Shown here piece after piece: positions 40,376 to 48,719 of a stretch of DNA of 52,611 nucleotides. Every line of letters starts with the position of its first letter. Within the stretch, counting starts at the first letter, position 1. Under the pieces are notes generated by a model. That model searched no databases. It saw only the letters and a program-made list of their open reading frames with translations, and was not told the origin of the DNA. The translations under genes and the position numbers were made by a program. The stretch lies in contig CALXLX010000047.1 in the NCBI GenBank assembly GCA_944389315.1, forward strand, positions 1 through 52,611, in the 5' to 3' direction. This DNA comes from an uncultured Opitutales bacterium (GTDB taxonomy: Bacteria; Verrucomicrobiota; Verrucomicrobiia; Opitutales; Intestinicryptomonadaceae).

Positions 40376-42133
40376 TCAGTTATTGCGGCTCGAGCCGTCG
40401 GGCCGCTCGGAATTCCCCTTAAACATAGGGCGGCTTATTTTTTCGATCATGGGGGGAAAGTTTTTGAGCCCTTTCGTGCGTATTTTCCCCGTTCCCGGGG
40501 ATATAGTTATGCGCTTTTGCATGGGCGGAATTTTAAAAATATTCCCCTCTGAAACATCGTGATACGCGAAAGCCATGGGAGAGTTTGGCAAGAAATGCAT
40601 TCCGTAAATGCCGTTTCCGCCGTATTGCGTAAAGGCATTGTCCCCGCAGCATGTAAAGGAATAAATGCCAGAGATGTTTTTTTCATCGGGCAAAGAGGGA
40701 GGGTTGCCCACGCAGAAGAATTTTCCGTCCAATAGCGCATAGGAGCTTTTAGTCTCAAAGAAGGATTCCCCGATGCCGAAGTCGCAAACGGTCTTGTCTT
40801 CGTTAAATATGGGGTCCGACGCATGGGAAAATGCTTTTGCCCCTATTATGAAGGAAAGCGCCTTTTTGGGGGTGAAGTGGATATTTAGAAAATGCGTCAG
40901 GCAAAAGTTGTATTCCGCCGCGGCGCGCGGAACGTAGGTCCACATGCATGCCGTCTGCGCTCCCGTGCTTTTGAAGAGCGCGGCCATGGCCGGATACAGA
41001 TAGCCTGAACGGTTGCACCAAGTCTCAAACTCGTAGACCGCAACGGCTTTTCCCCTTTTCTTTGCGTCCAAGACTTCTTGTATGTATTTAGGCGTGGCGG
41101 CTATGTAGGGCAGATAGTTTTTCCCGGTAAATTCGGGGAGGTTCAGCCAGTCGGGCTTAGAGGGGAAATCGTCCTGGCCGGGATACAGGCAGTAGCTTAC
41201 GCCGTCGGCGAGGCTCTCGCACACGGCAAGATGTAGCCACTGCTTGTCGGCCATAAACCCCCTCCAGTTGTAGGACCAAAACACGGGAGTTTTTCTCCTT
41301 GCAGATTTTACCGCCTCGCATACGCCGTCTATAAAGAATTTAACCCTTATGCCTGCGAATGCCTCAAAGGCTTCCTGCGTGTCGGCAAGCTCATTTTCCT
41401 TTAGAAAACTTTTGTAAAGAGCCATGGTCGAGGCAAAGGGGGCATAGTCGAGCATGCGCCGTTTCAGCACGGGAGGTTCGTTTATTATCTCCACCAGGGC
41501 AAAGAAATCTTCGTCCGCGTATCTTGTGCCGGTGAACTTGTTTACTCGGGAAAACAGATTTTTTGCGTATTTTAAAAATATTCCGCGCTTTTCCGGAGAG
41601 TAGATCATATGGGAGAGCTTTCTGCCGGAGAATTTTGAGTTTTCTTCGTTCGAGCCAAAGTCAACGTTGTCCGCTGCAAAAGAGCCCTTTTCATAGGGCG
41701 GTTTGCCCGTGTCGGTTGCCAGAGTAAGATGCACGTAGATTCCTTCGCTCCGGCATTTAAACAGCAGGTAATCGAGCAGTTTCACATAGGTATTTTCAAC
41801 AATGTTGCCCTCTTTGTCTGTCATTCGGGAGGGGGTAAGCGTTATTCTTATTATGTTTACGCCGAGATGCGGGAAGTCCATGAAATCTTCGTCTATGACC
41901 TTCTTTAGAGACGGGAAGTCGTAGGGCAGTGGCAGGCGTTTTAGGTGGGTTTCATAGACCCAGCCGCTGAATGGCTGGTAGTTGACTCCCCATAAGGCCA
42001 CATTTTTTTCACAGTTTACATATACAAGCTTTCCGCCTTTTGCCTGTATGCGCGGGTGCGGAAATTCGCGTACGGTTTGCGAATATGCGAATATCCCTAC
42101 AAAGAGGCATAAAAATATCAATGCGCGCTTCAT
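40376..42133 (-). CDS. Secreted GH-A clan (GH5-like) glycoside hydrolase
   Basis: 585 residues from the ATG at 42133, with a signal peptide (ALIFLCLFVGIFAYS). The protein has a (beta/alpha)8-type sugar-hydrolase layout: LGVNIIRITLTPSRM (strand plus Arg), LDYLLFKCRSEGIYVHLTLA, then FALVEIINEPP with E219 as the likely acid/base, and VAVYEFETW with E368 as a candidate nucleophile. The last 130 residues are a beta-rich extra domain. GH5 and related clan-A enzymes attack beta-mannan, cellulose or xylan; the substrate is not determinable. An upstream TTG or ATG would add a lysine-rich, non-signal leader, so 42133 is preferred. It converges with truA. Confidence 0.75.
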   Translation of the reverse strand: MKRALIFLCLFVGIFAYSQTVREFPHPRIQAKGGKLVYVNCEKNVALWGVNYQPFSGWVYETHLKRLPLPYDFPSLKKVIDEDFMDFPHLGVNIIRITLTPSRMTDKEGNIVENTYVKLLDYLLFKCRSEGIYVHLTLATDTGKPPYEKGSFAADNVDFGSNEENSKFSGRKLSHMIYSPEKRGIFLKYAKNLFSRVNKFTGTRYADEDFFALVEIINEPPVLKRRMLDYAPFASTMALYKSFLKENELADTQEAFEAFAGIRVKFFIDGVCEAVKSARRKTPVFWSYNWRGFMADKQWLHLAVCESLADGVSYCLYPGQDDFPSKPDWLNLPEFTGKNYLPYIAATPKYIQEVLDAKKRGKAVAVYEFETWCNRSGYLYPAMAALFKSTGAQTACMWTYVPRAAAEYNFCLTHFLNIHFTPKKALSFIIGAKAFSHASDPIFNEDKTVCDFGIGESFFETKSSYALLDGKFFCVGNPPSLPDEKNISGIYSFTCCGDNAFTQYGGNGIYGMHFLPNSPMAFAYHDVSEGNIFKIPPMQKRITISPGTGKIRTKGLKNFPPMIEKISRPMFKGNSERPDGSSRNN

Positions 42134-42278
42134 ATGCAGGATTATCCCTTTTTCGGAAAAATTCCTCAATAAAAAAAGCCGATTTGCGTTCATGAGCCTT
42201 TTTCTGGGGGAAAATTTTTTTAAAAAAGGCTTGCAAGGGCGGGGCGCTTTGGTTGTTATTCGCTCTTTAATTTTTTGC

Positions 42279-42350
42279 GGCGTGGTAGCCAAGTGGTAAG
42301 GCAAGGCTCTGCAAAAGCCTCATTCGTCGGTTCGATTCCGACCCACGCCT
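42279..42350 (+). tRNA. tRNA-Cys (anticodon GCA)
   Basis: A cloverleaf is readable: acceptor GGCGTGG pairs with CCACGCC, a D-arm with GGTAAGGC, an anticodon stem AGGCT/AGCCT enclosing loop CTGCAAA (anticodon GCA), a T-arm GTCGGTTCGATTCCGAC, and a T discriminator. The CCA end is not encoded. A T-rich terminator hairpin follows at 42360-42384. Confidence 0.95.
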
Positions 42351-42359
42351 CGTTTTTTG

Positions 42360-42384
42360 CCGCAATAGCTGTTGCGGTTTTTTT
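42360..42384 (+). terminator. Rho-independent terminator after tRNA-Cys
   Basis: CCGCAA (42360-42365) pairs with TTGCGG (42372-42377) and is followed by a run of seven T. Confidence 0.75.
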
Positions 42385-42474
42385 GCGCCTTGGAAGGGAC
42401 GCTGTCATGGTTTTATATTTGCCCGTATTTTCTTTTGTGTTGAGAAATTATTAAGAGGAACTTATCTCTTTTGT

Positions 42475-43353
42475 ATGAGAATTTTATTTGCGGCGTTTTT
42501 GGTTTTTTTTGCTCTTTTTGCCTTTGCGGCGGCGGAAGAAAATGGCGCGATGGAGCGGGGCACGCCTTTGGTTGACATAAAAAGCAGCTTTTTCAACGAG
42601 GGCTTTAGCTCCGGGCATTTGCAGGGTTTTGCTTCCGACGGCAAATATCTGTATCTTGCCTATTCCGTAAAAATTTTTAAGACAGACTTAGGCGGAAAGC
42701 TGGTCAAAACAGGCGAGGAATATGAAAAATTACATCTGGGAGACTGTTGCTTTGCCGGCGGCAAGCTCTATGTGGCAGTTACCGACCACAGCAAAAAGAA
42801 GGAGGATGCCAGCTATGTGTATGTCTTTGATGCAGATTTAAATCTGGAGAGGAAAATCCATCTGCCGGAAATACCCTTTGCCGCAGGGGGCATGGAGTAT
42901 TGGAACGGCAACTTTTACATCGTAAGCGGCAGGGAGGCAAAAGACGCAAAGCTGCACCATGTATATCAATACACCAGCGACTTTAAATTTGTAAAACGCT
43001 ACAGCCTGCCTGTTTGGAATACGAGTTTCGGCATAGAGACCATATGCTTTAACAACGGGAATTTCTATCTTGGCTGCTACGGGGATTCCCGCGGGGACAA
43101 CGGCTTTACTATGCGCGTTGGCCCCGACTTCGAAAACCCGCAAAAGATAGACTTCAATACGGCTCTCGGAATGATAGCCATGAAGAATGCCCCCGACGGT
43201 TCCGAGCGTTTTTTAGTCGCGGAGGGCATAAACATACGTTTCCACTCCATGACGCGCTGGCTTAAGAAGGCGATGTTTATGCCTGTAAGATTCAGCGGCG
43301 GGCGCTTTGTAGTGGAGGACGATAAAATCGCCGATTTTCGTGGCCTGAAGTAG
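42475..43353 (+). CDS. Secreted propeller-like protein, unknown
   Basis: 292 residues with a signal peptide (LVFFALFAFAAA). The mature protein consists of repeating blade-like segments (DGKYLYLAYSVKIFKTDLGG, GGKLYVAVTDHS, NGNFYIVSGREAK, NNGNFYLGCYGDS), which suggests a beta-propeller. No catalytic residues are evident; an excreted binding or lyase-type protein are options. The gene lies between tRNA-Cys and the uvsE locus on the same strand, with its own promoter not identified. An IPFAAGGMEYW segment near residue 138 is characteristic but unassigned. Confidence 0.75.
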   Translation: MRILFAAFLVFFALFAFAAAEENGAMERGTPLVDIKSSFFNEGFSSGHLQGFASDGKYLYLAYSVKIFKTDLGGKLVKTGEEYEKLHLGDCCFAGGKLYVAVTDHSKKKEDASYVYVFDADLNLERKIHLPEIPFAAGGMEYWNGNFYIVSGREAKDAKLHHVYQYTSDFKFVKRYSLPVWNTSFGIETICFNNGNFYLGCYGDSRGDNGFTMRVGPDFENPQKIDFNTALGMIAMKNAPDGSERFLVAEGINIRFHSMTRWLKKAMFMPVRFSGGRFVVEDDKIADFRGLK

Positions 43354-43498
43354 GCTTATGTAAGTGCGCTAAATTGCGCGGCTGCCGTGCTCGGGTACGC
43401 GGCTGCTTTCCTCCGTCTCGGTTGCATGCTTTAGGGGCTTATATAGACTGCCGCGCATTTATCCTGACTGGCGGGTCTTATGCCATATAAGTCTTAAA

Positions 43499-43520
43499 AA
43501 TCGGACGAAATAGTCCGATT
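43499..43520 (+). repeat. Perfect inverted repeat ahead of uvsE
   Basis: AATCGGAC (43499-43506) and GTCCGATT (43513-43520) are exact inverted repeats around GAAATA, ending seven bases before the uvsE start codon. Where a ribosome site should lie there is this palindrome instead, so it may be an operator or an mRNA hairpin that masks translation initiation. On the minus strand it is followed by TTTTTAAG, so a terminator reading is possible too. Confidence 0.65.
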
Positions 43521-43527
43521 CCAATGT

Positions 43528-44440
43528 ATGGCCTCTCCCATGTACGGACTATGCTGCATATCGCTCAAGCTAAAAGAGCGCGGCATTGCCTATAGAACCA
43601 TGACGGCAAAGACATTCTCGGGATTGCCGCGCGCGGAGGCGCTAAATAAACTATCTAAGTTGTGCTTGGACAATTCCCGCACGCTTTTGGAGACGCTCAA
43701 AGTTTGCAAGGATATAGGGGCGCGCAGGTATAGGATACCTTCAGACATATTCCCCTTGATAACCTTTTCCTATCCTCGGCATAGATTTTGAAGGTTTGGA
43801 GGATTTCGGCGAGATATCCGCCCTTTTGCGCGACGCCGGGGAATTTGCTCGGAAAGGAAAAAACAGCGTGGGGCTATCCATGCATCCGTCCCAGTATGTG
43901 GTGCTGGCCTCCCTGAAAGAGTCCGTCAGGAGGGACGCCGCCGCCGAGATAAATTTTAACGCGAAGGTGCTCGACATGCTTGGTTCCTCGCCAGATTGGT
44001 CGAGCCCTATAAACGTGCATTTAAACTCGTCTCCCCTAGGCCGCCCTCATTACGGGGCCGAGTTCGACGCGGCTTTATGTCTTTTAAGCGCGTCGGCGCG
44101 CGGGCGGCTAGTAATAGAAAACGAGGACAAGGGCCATTGGAATGTTCCGCATCTTCTTGAGTTCCTCCGGCCGAGGGGCATGCCGCTTTCCTTCGATTTT
44201 CTCCACCATGCGTGCAATTCAGGCGGTATGGATACTAAGCGCGCTTTCCTTGCCAGCGCGGAGACATGGGGAAAATTCACTCCGGTATTCCACTATTCCG
44301 AAAGCCTATCGCGCGCCAATCCGCGGGCACATTCGGAATTTTGCAAATCCGCCCCGCCGGACTTCGGTAAAAAATACTTTTGCATGATAGAGGCAAAAGC
44401 GAAAGACTTTGCGATAGAAAGGCTGATGAAACATGCTTAA
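43528..44440 (+). pseudogene. uvsE: UV damage endonuclease (uvsE/UVDE), split by a +1 frameshift
   Basis: UVDE nicks DNA beside UV photoproducts and other lesions. The first frame (43528-43791) gives the N-terminus through SDIFPLIT, then runs out at TGA after FSYPRHRF. The second frame (in phase from about 43763, open to 44440) continues with FPILGIDFEGLEDF, MHPSQYVVLAS, INVHLNSSPLG, LVIENEDKGHWN and PLSFDFLHHACN. Joining them (removal of one T in the TTTT run at 43765-43768) gives a protein of about 300 residues, normal for UVDE. Either the gene is newly inactivated or the frame break is a sequencing or assembly error at the T-run. It overlaps blc by eight bases. Confidence 0.85.
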
Positions 44441-44996
44441 AATAGCAATATATATAACTTGCGCGGCGGCTTTTGCCGTTTTGCTATCCGCATGCGTCTC
44501 TGGAGGAGGGGCAAAAGGTGTAGATACCGCAGAGGGGGTCAATCTTCAAAAGTATATGGGAAAGTGGTATGAGATTGCCCGCTACGATAATTGGTTTCAG
44601 AAGGGGCTTATAAATTCGGAGGCGCAATATACGCTCGAAGGGGATAAGGTTGTTGTTGTAAATTCCGCGCGGAATCCCGATGGAACTTGCAAGACGGCAA
44701 AAGGCCGCGCCTATGCTCCCGATGCGTCGGATCCTTCAAAACTGCGTGTGAGCTTCTTTTGGCCGTTTTATGCGGACTATTACATACTCGAGCTTGCACC
44801 CGATTATTCCTGGTCGCTGGTAGGCTCGTCGGACAAGGGATATTTGTGGATACTCTCGCGCACCAAGTCCATGCCCAAGGCCGAGCTCGACAAAGTATTG
44901 CTTCTGGCAAAGTCGCGCGGGTACGACACTTCAAAACTTATTTATTCCCAAAACCAGACAAAAGGCGCGGAGGCGGGCGGCGATGAAGAAAGATAA
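44433..44996 (+). CDS. blc: Lipocalin outer-membrane lipoprotein
   Basis: Bacterial lipocalin (Blc) is an outer-membrane lipoprotein that binds lipids such as lysophospholipids. The 187-residue protein has a lipobox LSAC (Cys21). The lipocalin signature is GKWYEIARYDNWFQKGL (residues 42-58) and the beta-strand series INSEAQYTLEGDKVVVVN, WSLVGSSDKGYLWILSR follows. The C-terminus is charged. It overlaps the end of the uvsE gene by eight bases and the next gene by 14 bases, indicating a polycistron. Confidence 0.9.
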   Translation: MLKIAIYITCAAAFAVLLSACVSGGGAKGVDTAEGVNLQKYMGKWYEIARYDNWFQKGLINSEAQYTLEGDKVVVVNSARNPDGTCKTAKGRAYAPDASDPSKLRVSFFWPFYADYYILELAPDYSWSLVGSSDKGYLWILSRTKSMPKAELDKVLLLAKSRGYDTSKLIYSQNQTKGAEAGGDEER

Positions 44997-45876
44997 AATT
45001 GTAGTGGGCGGCGCGGGCGGATTTCTCGGCGGCGCGCTTTGCGGATATTTTGAGTCCAAGGGCTGGGAGGTTGTCCGCTTAAGCCGCAAGGCCGGCAGCG
45101 CTGCATATTGGGATCCTGGAAAGGGCGTTTTGGATTGCCGCATACTGGAGGGTGCAAGAGCCGTCGTATGCCTTGCGGGCGAGAGTATATTTTCGCGTTG
45201 GACGGCCGAGCGCAAAAAAGCGATTCTCGGCAGCCGCATAAATTCCGTCCGAGTGCTGACGGACGCCTTCCCAAAATTGCGGGAGCCTCCCGAGGTTTTC
45301 ATGTGTGCGTCCGCCTGTGGATATTACGGGGCAAGGAACTTTGGAGCATGCTCCTACGAATCTTCCCCCAAGGGAGAAGGCTTTCTTGCGGATGTCTGCG
45401 GACTCTGGGAAAAGGCGGCCTTTGCGGCTTCCGACATTGGCATAAGGACATTTTCGGCGCGTTTTGCTCCCATACTTGGCCTTTCGGGCGGAATGCTTGC
45501 GCCTGTGGCCAAGCTCGCCCGCTTTGGATTGGCGGTTTACTTCGGGCCGGGGGAAGGCCGTTTCTCGTGGATTTCCATAGGGGACGCTCTCAGGGCCGCG
45601 GAATTTTGCATCGCAGATTCCCGTATATCGGGGGCGGTGAATTTCTGCGCGCCGGAAGCTCCTGCAAAGTCTGACTTTGCCCGCATTGTGGGAGGGGCGC
45701 TCGGGGCGCGGTTGGCATTTAAAATTCCGTCATTTGCAGTAGGGCTTTTTACCGGGGATATGGGACGGGAGCTTCTGCTTTCCGACATAGCCGTAGTTCC
45801 CAAGAAACTGGAGAGTTTGGGCTTTAGGTTTGAATCGCCAAATATTGATGCTTTCGTAAAGCGCGGCTTAAAATAG
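44983..45876 (+). CDS. TIGR01777/YfcH-family NAD(P)-dependent epimerase-like protein
   Basis: A 297-residue short-chain-dehydrogenase-fold protein. The N-terminus is a Rossmann NAD(P) site (VVGGAGGFLGGALCGYFESK). The YfcH/TIGR01777 markers include VVCLAGESIFSRWTAERKKA, NSVRVLTDAF, ASACGYYG, and PILGLSGGML. The catalytic SDR Tyr-Lys pair is replaced or degenerate, as in the family (ACGYYG). It is the last gene of the uvsE-blc-yfcH unit. The physiological substrate of this family is unknown. Confidence 0.9.
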   Translation: MKKDKIVVGGAGGFLGGALCGYFESKGWEVVRLSRKAGSAAYWDPGKGVLDCRILEGARAVVCLAGESIFSRWTAERKKAILGSRINSVRVLTDAFPKLREPPEVFMCASACGYYGARNFGACSYESSPKGEGFLADVCGLWEKAAFAASDIGIRTFSARFAPILGLSGGMLAPVAKLARFGLAVYFGPGEGRFSWISIGDALRAAEFCIADSRISGAVNFCAPEAPAKSDFARIVGGALGARLAFKIPSFAVGLFTGDMGRELLLSDIAVVPKKLESLGFRFESPNIDAFVKRGLK

Positions 45877-45938
45877 AGCATGCGGGGTTTGCCGCCGCTT
45901 TATTTTCCCGTATGGGTCTCGGTAGATATTTTCGGCAT

Positions 45939-45985
45939 TGCGCAAAATTGTAAAATTGCGTCCGGCGCATATATGTGCGCAAATT
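45939..45985 (+). repeat. Candidate operator repeats upstream of rhaA
   Basis: TGCGCAAAATT (45939-45949) and TGCGCAAATT (45976-45985) form a near-perfect direct repeat 37 bases apart, with a GCGCA/TGCGC inverted pair between. The region lies 110-156 bases before the rhaA start and may be a binding site for a regulator. No match to a known operator was attempted. Confidence 0.4.
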
Positions 45986-46094
45986 CTGCGGTATTTGCAG
46001 GGAAGGGCGGTAAGAGCGGTCTATATGGAATCGGATAAAAACGGCAAAAACGCTCTTGCAAAGTTTTCCAAAACAAATCAAGATTTTCGGCACT

Positions 46095-47345
46095 ATGTCA
46101 AACGTTTATAAATCCGCACAGGAGAAGTATGCCAAATACGGCATAGATACAGAAAAGGTCATAAAGACCGCACTTAGTGTTCCGCTTTCCATGCATTGCT
46201 GGCAGGGGGACGACGTCGGAGGCTTCGAGACTCCCGATGCAGAACTCAGCGGCGGCGGAATTCAGACTACGGGCAATTTCCCCGGCAAAGCGCGGAATGT
46301 CGCCGAGTTGAGGGCCGATATAGATGAGGCTGCAAAGTATATACCCGGAAAGCTGCGTTTGAATTTGCACGCCATATACGGCGAGTTCGGCGGCAAGAAG
46401 GTAGAGAGAGACCAGATAGATTTCAGCCACTTCAAGGGCTGGGTGGACTGGTGCAAGAGCCGCAAGATGGGCATAGATTTCAATCCCACGTTTTTCTCGC
46501 ATCCACTGGCTGCCGACGGCTTTACCCTTTCCCACAAGGACAGGAAGGTTCGCAAGTTCTGGATAGACCACGGCATCGCCTGCCGCAAGATAGCCGAGAA
46601 GATAGGCAAGGCGCTTTCCGACACGGTCATAACGAACTTCTGGATGCCCGACGGCTACAAGGATCTTCCCGCAGACAGGCTTGCCCCCCGCAAGAGGATG
46701 GAGGAGTCTTTGGACGAGATTTTCGCCGTAAAGATAAATAAGAAGTACGACAAGGATTCCGTGGAGTGCAAGCTCTTCGGCATAGGTTCGGAAAGCTACG
46801 TAGTAGGCTCGCACGAGTTCTTCATGGGATACGCCGTAAAGAACAACACGCTTCTTACGCTCGACTCGGGCCACTTCCACCCCACGGAGCAGATAGCAGA
46901 CAAGATATCCTCGATGCTTCTTTTCGTGCCTGAAATACTTTTGCACGTATCGCGCGGTGTGCGTTGGGACAGCGACCATATCGTTCTTTTCGACGACGCC
47001 ACAAACGCCATAATGCAGGAGATAGTCCGCTGCGGGGCGCTCAACCGCGTGCACATAGGCATGGATTTCTTCGATGCGAGCGTAAACAGAATAACCGCAT
47101 GGGCCTTGGGCATGCGTTCCGCGCGCAAGTGCATACTTGCGGCTTTGCTCGATCCTGTCGCGCAGATGAGGAAGGCTGAAAACGCCTGGGATTTCGGCTC
47201 GCGCTTGGCACTCATGGAGGAGGCCAAGACCATGCCGTTTGCGGCGGTTTGGGACGAGCTTTGCGAGCGCGAGAACATACCTTCCGGCCTGGAGATGATA
47301 GATTCCATCAAGGCCTACGAGAGGGACGTTCTCCTGAAGAGATAG
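46095..47345 (+). CDS. rhaA: L-rhamnose isomerase
   Basis: RhaA interconverts L-rhamnose and L-rhamnulose, the first step of rhamnose breakdown. 416 residues from the ATG at 46095 (E. coli RhaA about 419). Characteristic sequence: PLSMHCWQGDDVGGFE, TTGNFPGKARNVAELRADI, LRLNLHAIYGEFGGKKV, DFNPTFFSHP, FWIDHGIACR, TLDSGHFHPTE and the metal-ligand region SDHIVLFDD. The gene stands alone: no rhaB, rhaD or transporter is adjacent. An upstream start at 46056 would add 13 residues. A good terminator follows. Confidence 0.95.
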   Translation: MSNVYKSAQEKYAKYGIDTEKVIKTALSVPLSMHCWQGDDVGGFETPDAELSGGGIQTTGNFPGKARNVAELRADIDEAAKYIPGKLRLNLHAIYGEFGGKKVERDQIDFSHFKGWVDWCKSRKMGIDFNPTFFSHPLAADGFTLSHKDRKVRKFWIDHGIACRKIAEKIGKALSDTVITNFWMPDGYKDLPADRLAPRKRMEESLDEIFAVKINKKYDKDSVECKLFGIGSESYVVGSHEFFMGYAVKNNTLLTLDSGHFHPTEQIADKISSMLLFVPEILLHVSRGVRWDSDHIVLFDDATNAIMQEIVRCGALNRVHIGMDFFDASVNRITAWALGMRSARKCILAALLDPVAQMRKAENAWDFGSRLALMEEAKTMPFAAVWDELCERENIPSGLEMIDSIKAYERDVLLKR

Positions 47346-47410
47346 TCCATGTTAAATTTCCGCCTGCGCGCACGCGGGACATAGCGGCGCGGGGCGGGAG
47401 AGATTTGTCG

Positions 47411-47444
47411 ATCCGTCCGGTATTTTGCCTGGCGGATTTTTTTT
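47411..47444 (+). terminator. Rho-independent terminator after rhaA
   Basis: ATCCGTCCGG (47411-47420) pairs with CCTGGCGGAT (47428-47437), with one mismatch and one G-T pair, followed by TTTTTTTT. Confidence 0.8.
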
Positions 47445-47618
47445 ATTATGTGCCCGCCGCCTAAAAAAACGGTTTGCATTTATTTTAAGTTTAACGATAA
47501 TGCAATCCGTCAAAAAGAAAAACGCGCATGGCTTTCCCTGTAGAGGGGAGTTTTGCGCACGGTTTTAACGGATATTGCATCCGGCTGAATCCAAAGAAAA
47601 ACTTAAGGAAACAACCCC

Positions 47619-48542
47619 ATGAAGAAAAAGATAACATTGATATTTTGCGTTCTTAGCGCGGCGGTATGCGCGCAGGCATATTATATGGTATGCGGCCAGA
47701 CGAGCGACGATTCCGTCCAGGATTGGCGCACCTGCGTATGGACCAACGACGAGCAGCGCGATGCCAAGCCCCTGCCGATAAAGCCCGGTCCGCGCGACGA
47801 TGTAAATGTCCGCGCCGGCAAGACTCTAAAGTGCGATGTGGACGTCAGCATAAACAAGCTCAGCACCGGAAGTTTGGGAAAGCTCTATGTCGACGGCGGG
47901 AATAGGACTCTCAAATTTGAGGTAAAGCGGAATGTCCATTTGCGCCAGTCCGTGGAGGGAAGCCAGAGCATTATGGAGTTCAAGAATGCGGAGTTGAATG
48001 TTGGCGGCACATTGAGCATGGGGCCTGTGACTCCGGACCAGCGTTCTTTGGGAATGGGGTCCTACAGGTTTATAAATGCCGAAGCCAATATAAATGGCGG
48101 CCTAAATGTCATACTTGCCTGTTTCAACCTGAAAAACTCCCATAGCAAGGGGGGCCTTGAGATGTATCTTGAGGGCAAGAGCAAGGTGATGATAAAGGAC
48201 GAGGCGGTTTTTGATCCGTGTTTTCTCACAGACCAGAATACGGCAGTGCAGTTTGTATTCAGGGAGAGGAACGGGAATATTCCGTTCCTGCAGATAAAGG
48301 ATATGGACCCCAAGGCCATAGATGTTTCCATAAGCGTACGTTCGGATATGAAGCGCGGGAAGTATCCCATACTTGAGGTTCTGAGCAACAAGTTCAAGCC
48401 GGAGGAGCTCAAGAGCCTGAGGTTCAAAGGCAGGACCTACAAGCTTGGAACCGAGTTTAAGCTCGGAGACCGCAAGGCGCGCATAGTGGCCGATTCTGTC
48501 AGCAGGGGCTCCAAGAACGATTTGATCCTTGTTGTTGACTGA
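47619..48542 (+). CDS. Secreted beta-rich repeat protein, unknown
   Basis: 307 residues with a signal peptide (ITLIFCVLSAAVCAQA). The mature protein is rich in short beta repeats (INKLSTGSLGKLYVDGGNR, IMEFKNAELNVGGTLSMGP, YRFINAEANINGGLNV), which suggests a right-handed helix or passenger-like domain. It resembles the exported passenger-type proteins of verrucomicrobia, but unlike the gene at 24662 it has no PEP-CTERM tail. The C-terminus ends LILVVD without an anchor, so release from the cell is likely. A terminator follows the stop codon. Confidence 0.75.
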   Translation: MKKKITLIFCVLSAAVCAQAYYMVCGQTSDDSVQDWRTCVWTNDEQRDAKPLPIKPGPRDDVNVRAGKTLKCDVDVSINKLSTGSLGKLYVDGGNRTLKFEVKRNVHLRQSVEGSQSIMEFKNAELNVGGTLSMGPVTPDQRSLGMGSYRFINAEANINGGLNVILACFNLKNSHSKGGLEMYLEGKSKVMIKDEAVFDPCFLTDQNTAVQFVFRERNGNIPFLQIKDMDPKAIDVSISVRSDMKRGKYPILEVLSNKFKPEELKSLRFKGRTYKLGTEFKLGDRKARIVADSVSRGSKNDLILVVD

Positions 48543-48568
48543 TGGTTTTGCTCTAAGACGGCAAGATG

Positions 48569-48600
48569 CGCCCGCAGGGTTTCCCGCGGGCGTTTCTTTT
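48569..48600 (+). terminator. Rho-independent terminator after the secreted repeat protein
   Basis: CGCCCGC (48569-48575) pairs with GCGGGCG (48586-48592), followed by TTTCTTTT. It lies 27 bases after the stop codon. Confidence 0.85.
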
Positions 48601-48719
48601 TGCGCGCGGGTTGTATATTTTGAAAACCTGGCTGCTTTGTGTGGATTTTTGCGGGCAGACGGGGCGTCTGAGGGGTTTATTCTTGATAAAAGTGAAGATA
48701 TGGGGCAAAAAGAGGGGTT

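Noticed and set aside
46098..47054. Leftward open frame of 318 codons opposite rhaA
   Set aside because: Antisense shadow of a highly conserved isomerase gene.
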